From NCBI RefSeq assembly GCF_031202265.1, contig NZ_CP100604.1, positions 124,001 to 188,000 of the forward strand: a DNA stretch of 64,000 nt, read 5' to 3'. The notes below the pieces were generated by a model. It did not search any database and had not been told where the DNA came from. It worked only from the letters and a program-made list of their open reading frames with translations. Origin of the DNA: Bradyrhizobium sp. Ash2021. Lineage in GTDB: Bacteria; Pseudomonadota; Alphaproteobacteria; Rhizobiales; Xanthobacteraceae. The position numbers and the translations under genes were made by a program. The first letter of the stretch is position 1; each line of letters opens with the position of its first letter. This document shows, one piece after another, positions 8,629 through 16,841 of this stretch.

Positions 8629-9447
8629 TTACTTCCCCATCGCCAGCGCGATCAGGCCGAGCGTGCCAACGATCACGCGCCACCACGCGAAGAATGTGAA
8701 GCCGTGGCGGGTGACGTAATTCAGGAACGTCTTCACCACGATCATCGCGGTGATGAACGAGACCACGAATCCGATCGCGATGATGCCCACGTGATCGGTC
8801 GTCATCTCGGCGCGGTTCTTGTAAAAATCATAGGCAAATGCGCCGACCATGGTCGGGATGGCCAGGAAGAACGAGAATTCCGCCGCCGCGCGCTTGTCCG
8901 CGCCCAGGAACATCGCCGCCACGATGCTGGCGCCAGAGCGCGACACGCCGGGAATCATGGCGAGGCACTGCGCAACGCCGATCCACAGATACATCAGCAG
9001 CGGAAATTTCGTGGCATCGTGTTCGTGCGGTTTGTGATCCTGCTGATCGACCCACAGCAGAATCGCGCCGCCGACAATCAGCGAAAAGCACACCACCCAC
9101 GGATTGAACAGCACTTCCTTGATGTACTTGCCGACGATCAGGCCGATGACCACCGCCGGCAGGAACGCTACCAGCACGCCGATCACGAAGCGCCGGTCGG
9201 CGGGATTGGAAAACATGCCGAGCGCGATCTGCCACAATTTCGCGAAATAGATCACGACGATCGCAAGGATCGCGCCGAGCTGAATCAACACCGCAAAAGT
9301 CTGCCAGAAACTGCCTTCGCCGAGACCGAAGAAGCGTTGCGCCAGCAGCAAATGTCCGGTCGAGGAAACCGGCAGAAATTCCGTGACACCCTCGATGATG
9401 CCAAGAATTACCGCCCTCAATGTATCCGACATCATGATGGGGTCCAT
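8629..9447 (-). CDS. uppP: Undecaprenyl-diphosphate phosphatase (BacA/UppP)
   Basis: A 272-residue polytopic membrane enzyme that recycles the cell-wall lipid carrier by hydrolysing undecaprenyl pyrophosphate. Both signature loops are present: EGVTEFLPVSSTGHLLL near residue 19 and PGVSRSGAS near 165, containing the catalytic Glu, Ser and Arg positions. The length matches the family. Three possible starts lie close together (ATG 9447, 9435, 9432); 9447 is given. It also confers bacitracin tolerance when abundant (known of the family). The gene stands alone. Confidence 0.95.
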   Translation of the reverse strand: MDPIMMSDTLRAVILGIIEGVTEFLPVSSTGHLLLAQRFFGLGEGSFWQTFAVLIQLGAILAIVVIYFAKLWQIALGMFSNPADRRFVIGVLVAFLPAVVIGLIVGKYIKEVLFNPWVVCFSLIVGGAILLWVDQQDHKPHEHDATKFPLLMYLWIGVAQCLAMIPGVSRSGASIVAAMFLGADKRAAAEFSFFLAIPTMVGAFAYDFYKNRAEMTTDHVGIIAIGFVVSFITAMIVVKTFLNYVTRHGFTFFAWWRVIVGTLGLIALAMGK

Positions 9448-9547
9448 TTTGACTGGAAAATCCGCGCTCTTCTCGCCTATTCCCCCTTTTGCTGCAATCG
9501 CAAAAAAACGGCAAACACAGGTTGCCTCGGGCGCTTGCTTGGCTATA

Positions 9548-9614
9548 GCGTTTTCGAGCGAGAGCCTGTCCCGGACTTGATCGGGGTGGATGCCGGTTCG
9601 CGTAAGGAAAACGC
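9548..9614. repeat. Small dispersed palindromic repeat (GCGTTTTC type)
   Basis: The outer arms are GCGTTTTC (9548-9555) and GAAAACGC (9607-9614). Read on the minus strand, the sequence TTGACGCGTTTTCCTTACGC then GAACCGG matches the element at 49394-49437, with extra bases inside. It lies in the 296-bp gap between uppP and the GST gene, which otherwise shows no gene. Confidence 0.55.
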
Positions 9615-9743
9615 GTCAAAACTAAGGCTGGAGCCTCGGCCCTGATTCAAACAGAATTGAACAAGCTCCAGTGACCCCCATTCGATACGCGGCCGGATCC
9701 GGTTGAGGGTTTCTTAAGCACCGCGAACTAACCCAAGGACTTC

Positions 9744-10436
9744 ATGTACACGCTGTTTCATCATCCGTTCTGCCCGCATTCGCGCTTCATTCGCCTGGTC
9801 CTTGGCGAATACGGCCTCGATCTGCGGCTGGTCGAGGAACGGGTCTGGGAACGGCGCGAAGCATTTCTCGCGCTTAACCCCGCGGCGACGACGCCGGTGC
9901 TGATCGCCGAGGGCTTCCCTCCTATTCCGGGCGCCGGGATCATTGCCGAATATCTCGACGAGGCGCACGGCCTGGAGGTTGGCGAACGGCGGCTGTTGCC
10001 GGCTTCGATGGCGGAGCGCGTCGAGGTGCGCCGGCTGATGGCGTGGTTCAACGATAAATTCTTCGAGGAGGCCGCCAATCCGCTGGTGACCGAGCGCATC
10101 TACAAGCGCTTCATGAGCGAAGAGGATGGCGGCGGCGCGCCGGCGGCGGAAGTGATCCGCGCGGCCAAGGTCAATGTGCGCTATCATCTGACCTATATCG
10201 GCTGGCTGGCGCGGACGCGGAACTATCTCGCCGGCGACCGGATCAGTTACGCGGACCTCGCCGCCGCGGCGCATCTTTCGGCGATCGATTATCTGGGCGA
10301 CGTGCCATGGAGCGAGGACGACGCGGCAAAGGCGTGGTACGCGCGGGTGAAATCCCGCCCGTCGTTCCGCCCGCTCCTGAGCGAATGGCTGGCGGGCGTG
10401 CCGGCATCGCGGACCTACGTGGACCTCGACTTCTGA
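9744..10436 (+). CDS. Glutathione S-transferase family protein
   Basis: A 230-residue two-domain GST. The N-terminal thioredoxin-like half carries HHPFCPHSRFIRLVL (residues 6-20), where the Cys/Ser pair is the usual catalytic region. The cis-proline loop (NPAATTPVLI) and the glutathione-binding EYLDEAHG follow. The C-terminal half is all helical, with a typical N-cap (GDRISYADLAAAAHLSAIDY). GSTs conjugate or reduce electrophiles using glutathione; the substrate is not predictable. Its 3' end overlaps the start of queG by about 49 bases, suggesting co-transcription. Confidence 0.88.
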   Translation: MYTLFHHPFCPHSRFIRLVLGEYGLDLRLVEERVWERREAFLALNPAATTPVLIAEGFPPIPGAGIIAEYLDEAHGLEVGERRLLPASMAERVEVRRLMAWFNDKFFEEAANPLVTERIYKRFMSEEDGGGAPAAEVIRAAKVNVRYHLTYIGWLARTRNYLAGDRISYADLAAAAHLSAIDYLGDVPWSEDDAAKAWYARVKSRPSFRPLLSEWLAGVPASRTYVDLDF

Positions 10437-11593
10437 ACGAAACCGTCAAGCTTTCCCCGGCCGATCTGAAAACCGCGCTTGCGCGCCAGGCCCGTTCGCT
10501 CGGCTTCGATTGCATCGGCGTCACCGGTCCGGAGGCAATCGCTGCCGCCGGAAAATACTTTCGCGAGTTCCTCGAGTCGGGTGGCCATGGTTCCATGGAC
10601 TGGCTCGCCGCCAGCCCCGAGCGCCGCACCGATCCGCGCGTGCTGTGGCCCGGCGTTCGTTCGATCATCATGCTCGGCGTCAATTACGGGCCCGACGAAA
10701 ATCCGCTGGAGATTCTTGAAAAACGCTCGTGCGGCGCGATCTCGGCCTATGCGCAAGGCGACGACTATCACGACGTGATCAAGAAGCGCCTGAAGGCGCT
10801 GGCGCGATGGCTGGTCGCGACAACGGGCGATGACGTGAAAGTATTCGTCGATACCGCAGCGGTAATGGAAAAGCCGCTGGCGCAGGCGGCGGGCCTCGGC
10901 TGGCAGGGCAAGCACACCAATCTGGTGTCGCGTGAATTCGGCTCATGGCTGTTCCTGGGCGCGATCTTCACCGCCTCCGACCTGCCGCGCGATGAATCCG
11001 ACATCGATCATTGCGGCTCATGCCAGGCTTGTCAGGATATCTGCCCGACCGCGGCGTTTCCCGCGCCCTACAAGCTCGACGCGCGGCGCTGCATTTCCTA
11101 TCTCACGATCGAGAACAAGGGCCCGATCCCGCACGAGTTCCGCAAAGCGATCGGCAACCGCATCTATGGCTGCGACGATTGCCTGGCCGTATGTCCATGG
11201 AACAAGTTCGCGCAGCAGGGCCGCGAAACCAAGCTTGCGGCGCGCGAACAATTGCGTGCGCCACAGCTTTCGGAATTGGCGCGGCTCGACGACACGACGT
11301 TTCGCGCGCTGTTTGCGAAATCACCGGTCAAGCGCATCGGCCGCGACCGCTTTATTCGCAATGTGCTGATTGCGATCGGCAACTCGAACCAGGCCGCCCT
11401 GGCGCAAGAGGCCGAGCGATTGCTCGGCGACGAAAGCTCGCTGGTCCGTGGTGCTGCGGTATGGGCGCTGTCGCAATTGCTGGGGCGCGAGAAGTTTTGC
11501 ACGTTGGCGGCGAAGACGCTTGGCACCGAGGCCGATGACAGCGTGCGAGAGGAATGGCAGCTCATAAGCACCGCTGCCAGTCCCTCATCCTGA
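10388..11593 (+). CDS. queG: Epoxyqueuosine reductase QueG
   Basis: QueG performs the last step of queuosine synthesis, reducing epoxyqueuosine in the tRNA wobble position with a cobalamin cofactor and two 4Fe-4S clusters. The two cluster motifs are visible: CGSCQACQDICPTAAF (about residue 208) and CDDCLAVCPWNKF (about 262). The N-terminal flavin-reductase-like domain and a C-terminal HEAT-like tail (LVRGAAVWALSQLLG) complete the family pattern. The start is uncertain: family-like sequence begins around 10434, where no ATG, GTG or TTG occurs, and the nearest upstream ATG is 10388 inside the GST gene. That gives 401 residues, slightly longer than the usual 380 or so. Confidence 0.93.
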   Translation, partial: AGGRAGIADLRGPRLLNETVKLSPADLKTALARQARSLGFDCIGVTGPEAIAAAGKYFREFLESGGHGSMDWLAASPERRTDPRVLWPGVRSIIMLGVNYGPDENPLEILEKRSCGAISAYAQGDDYHDVIKKRLKALARWLVATTGDDVKVFVDTAAVMEKPLAQAAGLGWQGKHTNLVSREFGSWLFLGAIFTASDLPRDESDIDHCGSCQACQDICPTAAFPAPYKLDARRCISYLTIENKGPIPHEFRKAIGNRIYGCDDCLAVCPWNKFAQQGRETKLAAREQLRAPQLSELARLDDTTFRALFAKSPVKRIGRDRFIRNVLIAIGNSNQAALAQEAERLLGDESSLVRGAAVWALSQLLGREKFCTLAAKTLGTEADDSVREEWQLISTAASPSS

Positions 11594-11680
11594 GGAGCGC
11601 GCTTCGCGCGCGTCTCGAAGGATGAGAGCCGGGCTCTCATGGTTCGAGACGGCGCGGCGCGCCTCCTCACCATGAGGATC
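11584..11680. repeat. Palindromic repeat (CTCATCCTGAGGAG type)
   Basis: CTCATCCTGAGGAGCGCGC at one end mirrors GCGCGCCTCCTCACCATGAG at the other, with an inner pair TCGAAGGATGAG/CTCATGGTTCGAGA. The imperfect 97-bp hairpin starts within the last codons of queG and ends before the thioesterase-like gene. It is of a kind I recall as common in Bradyrhizobium genomes. Confidence 0.65.
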
Positions 11681-11725
11681 AGCACCCTTGATTTCATCGC
11701 GCAAATTCCGCCATGGTCGCGCGCC

Positions 11726-12520
11726 ATGAAAAATCAGCCTTTCTTCACCAAAGACCGTGACGCCTTCATCCCCACGTTCGTCGCGAACGGGCCGTGGGAC
11801 CCCAACTCGCTGCACGGCCGCGTCATCATCGGCCTGCTGGCCTTCGAGATCGAACAGCGCCACGGCTCGGACGATTTCGTGCCGGCGCGATTGACGGTCG
11901 ACATGTTTCGCCTGCCAAAAATGGCGCCGATCGAGGTCGAGACAAGAATCATCCGTGACGGGATGCGCATCAAGGTGGTCGAGGCCGAGTTCTTCTCCGG
12001 CGGCACCAGCATGGCGCGCGCTTCGTGTCAGTTATTGCGCAAGACGGAAAATGCACCGGGCAATGTGTGGTCGCCGCCGAACTGGGACGTGCCGCAGCCG
12101 GCGGACATTGCCAAACCCACCGATCCCAGGCTCGGCATGAACGGCAAATGGACCACGCGGCCGATCGCAGGCCACATGGGTTCGCTCGGGCCGCGCCGGC
12201 TATGGATGAGCGAAGTGCGCGAACTCGTCGAAGGCGTGCCGATGACGCCGTTCGTGCATGTCGCCACCGGCGCCGATTTCGCCAGCCCCTTCGCCAATGC
12301 CGGCGATCAGGGCCTCGGCTACATCAACAGCGACGTGACGATCTATCTGCATCGCCTGCCGGTGACGAACTGGATCGGGTTTGAGGTGGTGAACCATCAT
12401 GCCACGGAAGGCATCGCGATCGGAGAGTGCTGGCTCTATGACGAAAAGGGCCCGATCGGCACGTCGACGGTGGCAGCCCTTGCGCAACGCAAGCCAATGA
12501 CAAATCCGCCGCCACCGTGA
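11726..12520 (+). CDS. Acyl-CoA thioesterase-like hotdog protein
   Basis: A 264-residue protein with a double-hotdog thioesterase pattern. An early glycine/histidine loop (SLHGRVIIGLLAFEIEQ) precedes the strand ARLTVDMFRLPKMAPIEVET. The second repeat contains ASPFANAGDQGLGYINSDVTIYLHRLP, and the end has GECWLYDEKGPIGTSTVAAL. This matches the acyl-CoA thioesterase/TesB-like group, which hydrolyses or binds acyl thioesters in the cytoplasm. The ATG at 11726 (MKNQPFFTKD) is preferred; the longer frame to 11639 lies inside the repeat element. It stands alone between two palindromic repeats. Confidence 0.7.
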   Translation: MKNQPFFTKDRDAFIPTFVANGPWDPNSLHGRVIIGLLAFEIEQRHGSDDFVPARLTVDMFRLPKMAPIEVETRIIRDGMRIKVVEAEFFSGGTSMARASCQLLRKTENAPGNVWSPPNWDVPQPADIAKPTDPRLGMNGKWTTRPIAGHMGSLGPRRLWMSEVRELVEGVPMTPFVHVATGADFASPFANAGDQGLGYINSDVTIYLHRLPVTNWIGFEVVNHHATEGIAIGECWLYDEKGPIGTSTVAALAQRKPMTNPPPP

Positions 12521-12530
12521 GAGTTCCTGC

Positions 12531-12618
12531 CGTCATTGCGAGGAGCGACAGCGACGAAGCAATCCATCTATCCGTTATGCCGCGCCATAGATTGCTTCGC
12601 TACGCTCGCAATGACGGT
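12531..12618. repeat. Palindromic repeat (CGTCATTGCGAG type)
   Basis: CGTCATTGCGAG at 12531 is exactly inverted as CTCGCAATGACG ending at 12616, with an inner pair (GAAGCAATCCAT / ATAGATTGCTTC). It separates the thioesterase-like gene from the NTF2-like pseudogene and could fold into a long hairpin in either transcript. Confidence 0.75.
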
Positions 12619-12627
12619 GAGAGAGAA

Positions 12628-13090
12628 TCACGCCACCAAATGCCGCGCCATCTCGGGCCGAGCCTTCAGCGCCGCGCCCTGTTTTGCAAATATCTTCGCG
12701 ATCCGCTCGGGCGCGAAGTTCATGTCGACGAAGCCGGGCGCGGTGTTGGCGACCTCGTGATATGTCGCGATCTTGCCATCGCGCAGCGTCATGATCGCGA
12801 CACCCTCGAACATCGCACGCGCCCCCTTGGCCTCCGGCAGCGTCGAGCGGTAGCTGAACGTGTAGCGCGCATAGAGGGTATGGCCGTCGCTGACCGGCGC
12901 GTGCATGTCCCAGCGAAAATCGGTGGCCGTGCGATAGAACCAGTCGTCGATCATTTCAGCTATGGCCCGCGAACGCGCCGTAGAACACATCGTGATAGAC
13001 GCCATCCTCGGTGAACAATTCCGAAAACGCCTTGCCGTTGCGCTGTTCGACCGCATCGCAGAAGGCGCGGAGCATGGCTGATGTATTCAT
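12628..13090 (-). pseudogene. NTF2-like (SnoaL) protein with a frameshift
   Basis: The N-terminal 42 or so residues (MNTSAMLRAFCDAVEQRNGK, then FSELFTEDGVYHDVFYGAFAG) start at ATG 13090. The rest (IAEMIDDWFYRTATDFRWDM to the end at 12628) is in another frame. The two meet near 12962, where the first frame ends in a TGA just after AFAGHS. Joined, they give a normal NTF2-like protein of about 150 residues. Homologous proteins usually have a few residues between the FAG and IAEMIDDW segments, so a small deletion of a few bases is the likely lesion. Function unknown. Confidence 0.75.
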
Positions 13091-13104
13091 GGCGTTTCTC
13101 CCGG

Positions 13105-13213
13105 CCGTCATGCCCCGCGAAAGCGGGGCATCCAGTATTCCAGAGCACGTGAGATGAATCGATAGGCCGCGGCGTACTGGATCGTCCGCTTTCGCGGACG
13201 ATGACACTGTGAC
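13105..13213. repeat. Palindromic repeat with two hairpins
   Basis: GTCATGCCCCGC GAAA GCGGGGCAT and ATCGTCCGC TTTC GCGGACGATGAC form strong hairpins at the two ends. Between them CCAGTA and TACTGG are also inverted. It fills the gap between the NTF2-like pseudogene and the hydrolase. Confidence 0.7.
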
Positions 13214-13226
13214 TAACGGTGAGAGT

Positions 13227-14021
13227 CTACCCTATCTCCGCCACCGCCGCGATGATCCGCGCGATGTCCTGCGGGCGCGACAGGCGGTGATCGCCGTCCT
13301 GGATCATGGTCAGCACCACGTCTTCGCTCGGCAGCCGGTGCACCAGCGCGAAGGCGTGCTGCCACGGCACGTCCGGATCCTGCGCGCCCTGCAGGATGCG
13401 GACCGGACATCCGACCTCGATGGCGCTGCCGAGCAGCAAATGATTGCGGCCCTCCTCGATCAGCGCGCGCGTGATCGGATACGGCGCGCCATCGCCATAT
13501 GGCGACGGCCGCTGCCACACCCCCTTGGTCCGGATCTCCTCGCGAATGTCCTCCGAAAAGCCGTTCCACATCAATTGTTCGGTGAAGTCGGGCGCCGGCG
13601 CGATCAGCACCAGCCCGGCCAGCGAGGCGTGGCTTGGCTCGCGTCGGGCGATTTCGCGCGCCAGCAGCAGCGCCATCCAGCCACCCATCGATGATCCGAT
13701 CACGACCTGCGGACCTCGGCAGAACCGCTCGAATACCGCGACACTTTCTTCCAGCCAGCGCCCGATGGTGCCGTCGATGAAGGCACCGCCGGATTCGCCG
13801 TGACCGGAATAATCGAACCGGACGCAGGCGCGGCCCTGTTCGGCAGCCCATGCATCCAGCGCCAGCGCCTTGGTGCCCCTCATGTCGGAATTGAAACCTC
13901 CGAGCCAGAACAGCCCGGGGTCGGACCCTGCGCGGGCGCGCACCGCTATCCGGCGCCCGCCGTCGTCCTTCCCGACCTCGATGAAGGCCGGTTCCTGATC
14001 GATTACAGCCGAATTGGTCAT
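13227..14021 (-). CDS. Alpha/beta hydrolase
   Basis: A 264-residue alpha/beta-hydrolase with the nucleophile elbow GSSMGG (109-114, Ser111). The acid is probably in ILQGAQDPDVPW, and the final histidine is in MIQDGDHRLSRPQD. The oxyanion region GGFNSDMRGTKA and the strand RFDYSGHGESGG place it with the small serine-hydrolase group related to 2-hydroxymuconate-semialdehyde hydrolase and palmitoyl-thioesterase-like (ABHD10) proteins. The substrate is unknown and no signal peptide is visible. The start ATG 14021 is followed upstream by an 11-base tandem repeat. Confidence 0.82.
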   Translation of the reverse strand: MTNSAVIDQEPAFIEVGKDDGGRRIAVRARAGSDPGLFWLGGFNSDMRGTKALALDAWAAEQGRACVRFDYSGHGESGGAFIDGTIGRWLEESVAVFERFCRGPQVVIGSSMGGWMALLLAREIARREPSHASLAGLVLIAPAPDFTEQLMWNGFSEDIREEIRTKGVWQRPSPYGDGAPYPITRALIEEGRNHLLLGSAIEVGCPVRILQGAQDPDVPWQHAFALVHRLPSEDVVLTMIQDGDHRLSRPQDIARIIAAVAEIG

Positions 14022-14031
14022 GGTTTAGCTA

Positions 14032-14086
14032 CTCTTGCTGGACTCTTGCTGGACTCTTGCTGGGCTCTTGCTCGACTCTTGCCCGC
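14032..14086. repeat. Five tandem copies of an 11-base unit
   Basis: The unit CTCTTGCTGGA occurs at 14032, 14043, 14054, 14065 and 14076; the first two copies are exact and the last three carry 1-4 changes. It lies just upstream of the hydrolase start (14021, minus strand), in its leader or promoter region. Confidence 0.85.
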
Positions 14087-14292
14087 TGCTTTTTCGATGA
14101 GCACACGCCATCGCTTAACGGATCCCGATGGCGGTCTATCCTTGCGGAACATCCCGTCGCGCTTTATTTGCCCGGCGTGACCAAAATGCCTCGCATTTGA
14201 CGGTTTTCGCGCGTAAGCCGCGAGTTCGCTTGCCCGCCGACGCGTATTGCTTCAAACTATAGCCCTTCCTTCACAACTTTGGAGAGTTACCC

Positions 14293-14832
14293 ATTCGCCG
14301 TCCCAACAGAGCCCCGCCCACCGCATCAAAAGATGGGCCGCGCACCAATGATGAAATCCGCAACGCGCAGATCCAGCTGATCGATCAGAACGGCACCAAC
14401 CACGGAACAGTCGAGACCGTGGTGGCTGTCAAGATGGCCCTTGAAGCGGGCATGGATCTTGTCGAGATTTCGCCGAACAACAATCCTCCCGTTTGCAAGA
14501 TCATGGACTACGGGAAGTTCAAATATTCCGCGCAGAAGAAAGCCGCCGAAGCCCGCAAGAAGCAGAAGGTCGTCGAGATCAAGGAGATCAAGCTGCGGCC
14601 GATGATCGACGATCACGATTACGACGTGAAGATGCGCGCGATGCAGCGGTTCTTCGAGGAAGGCGACAAGGTCAAGATCACCTTGCGCTACCGCGGCCGC
14701 GAAATGGCGCACCAGGAGATCGGCACCAAGCTTTTGGACAAGGTCAAGGCCGACGTCGCCGAATACGCCAAGGTCGAGCAGGACGCACGTTTCGAAGGCC
14801 GCCAGGTCGTCATGGTGCTGGCGCCGCGCTGA
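14293..14832 (+). CDS. infC: Translation initiation factor IF-3 (AUU start)
   Basis: A 179-residue IF-3. The N-domain begins [20 protein letters not shown] and continues [13 protein letters not shown] sequence. The linker [15 protein letters not shown] and the C-domain ([28 protein letters not shown]) are typical. IF-3 discriminates start codons on the 30S subunit. The reading frame upstream of the first ATG (14419) is clearly IF-3, and the only plausible start is the ATT at 14293, preceded by GGAGAG 6 bases away. AUU starts are known for infC in E. coli, where IF-3 represses its own poor start codon; the same autoregulation is inferred here. A hairpin terminator follows. Confidence 0.95.
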   Translation: MRRPNRAPPTASKDGPRTNDEIRNAQIQLIDQNGTNHGTVETVVAVKMALEAGMDLVEISPNNNPPVCKIMDYGKFKYSAQKKAAEARKKQKVVEIKEIKLRPMIDDHDYDVKMRAMQRFFEEGDKVKITLRYRGREMAHQEIGTKLLDKVKADVAEYAKVEQDARFEGRQVVMVLAPR

Positions 14833-14862
14833 TTTGAACTGGTGATTGCTCGAAATAACAAC

Positions 14863-14896
14863 GGCCCGTCAGTTCCTCTGGCGGGCCGCTTGCTTT
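14863..14896 (+). terminator. Hairpin terminator after infC
   Basis: GGCCCG T CAG (14863-14872) pairs with CTG G CGGGCC (14878-14887) around a 5-base loop, followed by GCTTGCTTTT. It lies between infC and the convergent secreted-protein gene and could serve both. Confidence 0.7.
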
Positions 14897-14905
14897 TGCC
14901 AACCA

Positions 14906-15337
14906 TCAGCCTCGCGTGGCCTGCCAGGTGCCGGCGCAGCGATCACCGGTAATGATGCCGCTCCACGAACCAGCGCCGCTATTGCCAGCGAGCCGGCCGC
15001 CGCCGCTCGCTTTGGAGGCGCCAACCGACACATTGACGGCCACGGCGCCGGCGCGGCTGACCGAGCCCGAAACCCGGCCTCCGCCTGCCGACGAAACGCG
15101 GCCGCGCCATACCGAGAACGGGACGCTATAGCCTGAACTGCAGTTCCCCCGCGTGGTGGCAAAGACCACGTTCCAGGTGCCGTCATAGGCGCCTGAAGCC
15201 CTCCCTCTCGCGTCCGCGGTAGCCGGTGCCGCCACCGCGGCGAGAACCGCGCATACCGGGAGCCATCGCAGGGTCCGCAGACTAGAAAAGGTAGCAAATC
15301 GAGCAATCGATCGATCAAAATGGGTCATTTTCTTCAT
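14906..15337 (-). CDS. Small secreted Ser/Gly-rich protein, unknown function
   Basis: A 143-residue protein from an ATG at 15337 (MKKMTHFDRS). A signal-type segment (LRWLPVCAVLAAVAAPATAD, cleavage likely near ADA) is followed by YDGTWNVVFATTRGNCSSGY and repeated short Gly/Ser/Ala strands, ending SGIITGDRCAGTWQATRG. The two cysteines after cleavage could form a disulfide. Similar small proteins with a DGTWNV opening are frequent in Bradyrhizobium, but I know no function. A longer start at 15409 is possible. The gene lies between infC and rpmI on the opposite strand. Confidence 0.7.
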   Translation of the reverse strand: MKKMTHFDRSIARFATFSSLRTLRWLPVCAVLAAVAAPATADARGRASGAYDGTWNVVFATTRGNCSSGYSVPFSVWRGRVSSAGGGRVSGSVSRAGAVAVNVSVGASKASGGGRLAGNSGAGSWSGIITGDRCAGTWQATRG

Positions 15338-15540
15338 GCTCCGGGCTCGCGCAACAACGACTTCAATGACTACGTCACCGTCGAGGGCTCCACGGTTCAT
15401 CGTTGCCAATTCGCTCTCGGTCTGCCATAAGCCCTGCCTTCATCGCCCGGCTGATCAAGGGCTGCCGTGTCGATGTCCATGCAGGCTGTCTCATTTCGGA
15501 AATAGCCAAGCATTTTCAACGCTCTAACGAGCATTTTCGC

Positions 15541-15572
15541 CACAAAAGCGCCCCTCGGGCGCGTCTTTTGTG
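15541..15572 (+). promoter_or_regulatory. Leader hairpin before rpmI (attenuator or ribosomal-protein site)
   Basis: CACAAAAG CGCCC, loop CTC, GGGCG, bulge CGT, CTTTTGTG forms a 13-bp stem. It sits 8 bases before the rpmI ribosome binding site (GGAGAG at 15581). The U-rich descending arm resembles an intrinsic terminator, so it could be an attenuator, or part of an L20-binding leader as known in other bacteria. Confidence 0.5.
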
Positions 15573-15590
15573 CGGCAACAGGAGAGCCAA

Positions 15591-15791
15591 ATGCCCAAGC
15601 TGAAGACCAAGTCGGGCGCTAAAAAGCGCTTCAAGGTAACTGCCACCGGCAAAGTAATGGCCGCCCAGCGCGGCAAGCGCCACGGCATGATCAAGCGGAC
15701 GAAGAAGCAGATTCGTCAGCTCCGCGGCACCCGCGTGCTGTTCAAGACCGACGGCGACAACATCAAGAAGTATTTCTTGCCGAACGCCTGA
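15591..15791 (+). CDS. rpmI: 50S ribosomal protein L35
   Basis: A 66-residue, highly basic ribosomal protein with the L35 opening [20 protein letters not shown] and the segment [20 protein letters not shown]35 sits on the surface of the large subunit. The ATG at 15591 follows GGAGAG at 5 bases. It is 78 bp upstream of rplT, the near-universal pair. Confidence 0.98.
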   Translation: MPKLKTKSGAKKRFKVTATGKVMAAQRGKRHGMIKRTKKQIRQLRGTRVLFKTDGDNIKKYFLPNA

Positions 15792-15869
15792 TCGTTCTTG
15801 CGATCCCATTGAGCCGGCCGCGTCCGCGCGGCAATCCGTCACCGAATTTTCAGATCAAGGATATCCGTC

Positions 15870-16229
15870 ATGTCTCGCGTCAAACGCGGTGTGACCTCTC
15901 ACGCCAGGCACAAGAAAGTCTACAAGGCCGCCAAGGGTTTCTCCGGCCGCCGCAAGAACACCATTCGCGCCGCCAAGGCCGCTGTCGAAAAGGCCGGGCA
16001 ATATGCCTTCCGCGACCGCAAGCGCAAGAAGCGGACCTTCCGCGCGCTCTGGATCCAGCGCATCAATGCCGCGGTCCGTCCGTTCGGCATGACCTACAGC
16101 GTGTTTATCAACGGCCTGTCCAAGTCGGGCATCACGGTCGACCGCAAGGTGCTGTCGGATCTCGCGATCACCGAGCCGGCGGCGTTCCAGGCGATCGCTG
16201 AAAAGGCCAAGGCCGCGCTGGCGGCCTGA
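15870..16229 (+). CDS. rplT: 50S ribosomal protein L20
   Basis: A 119-residue L20 with the conserved opening [20 protein letters not shown] and the central motif [21 protein letters not shown]20 binds 23S rRNA early in 50S assembly and in other bacteria represses the rpmI-rplT message. Its last codons (LAA then TGA) form the first copy of a 16-base tandem repeat. Confidence 0.98.
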   Translation: MSRVKRGVTSHARHKKVYKAAKGFSGRRKNTIRAAKAAVEKAGQYAFRDRKRKKRTFRALWIQRINAAVRPFGMTYSVFINGLSKSGITVDRKVLSDLAITEPAAFQAIAEKAKAALAA

Positions 16230-16265
16230 GGCACTGGCGGCCTGAGGCACTGGCGGCCTGAGGCA
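16218..16265. repeat. Three exact tandem copies of a 16-base unit over the rplT stop
   Basis: CTGGCGGCCTGAGGCA occurs at 16218, 16234 and 16250. The first copy contains the last three codons and the TGA of rplT; the others are non-coding. The protein is not changed by the repeat number. Confidence 0.9.
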
Positions 16266-16271
16266 ACAGCG

Positions 16272-16688
16272 CTAGCGGGGCTTCAACGGCCTCGCGGCTT
16301 TTAGTGCCCGCTGAGAGTAGCGCTGAGCGACTTCCGCCCGGCAAAAGGCCGTGAACGAGCGATACATGGTGCCGGACTCGTTCCGGTACTTTCGATCGCA
16401 AACGCCCATCTCGCGCTGGTAGGCTTGCTTTTGCGGTGCCTTGAGGCGGCTCAGGAAATCGCCCTCGCATTTCTTCTCGACGGCGGCGCCAAGATGGATA
16501 TCGCCGCTGGTGCTGTATGCGCAGTCCTGAAACAGCTTCATCGCCCGCTCGCATCCCGGCGTGGCGTTGATCGCGCCGATGGTCTCCTCGAGGGTCATCG
16601 ATTTGCCGAGACAGATCGAAGCGAGCGCGGGACCGGCGCTGAACGAAAAAATGACGGCCAGAACGGCCACCGAGGGAGCAAAACGCAT
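16272..16688 (-). CDS. Small secreted cysteine-containing protein, unknown function
   Basis: A 138-residue protein starting at ATG 16688 with GGAGTG 5 bases upstream. A signal peptide ([17 protein letters not shown], cut near residue 24) precedes about 114 mature residues with five cysteines ([37 protein letters not shown] region). I do not recognise the family with confidence. It is convergent with rplT and divergent from pheS. A longer start at 16742 is possible but lacks a ribosome binding site. Confidence 0.65.
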   Translation of the reverse strand: MRFAPSVAVLAVIFSFSAGPALASICLGKSMTLEETIGAINATPGCERAMKLFQDCAYSTSGDIHLGAAVEKKCEGDFLSRLKAPQKQAYQREMGVCDRKYRNESGTMYRSFTAFCRAEVAQRYSQRALKAARPLKPR

Positions 16689-16841
16689 CGCGCACTCCTT
16701 GATCGAACTCATCTTGGTAGGGCGCCCGGGATAAGGGTTCAAACGCGCCGGATCGCCGGCTTCCTGTTACAGGCTTTTTGCTTGACGTTTTGGCCCGGGA
16801 GCGGCGACAACCGGCCGCCTTTTGCGAGAGAGATTTTGACC

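Noticed and set aside
14032..14086. Possible CRISPR-like array
   Set aside because: The units are contiguous 11-mers without spacers, and no cas genes are in the window.
16801..16822. A pheS attenuator with a Phe-rich leader peptide
   Set aside because: There is a weak GCGGC/GCCGC hairpin followed by CTTTT, but no start codon and ribosome binding site for a leader peptide could be found.
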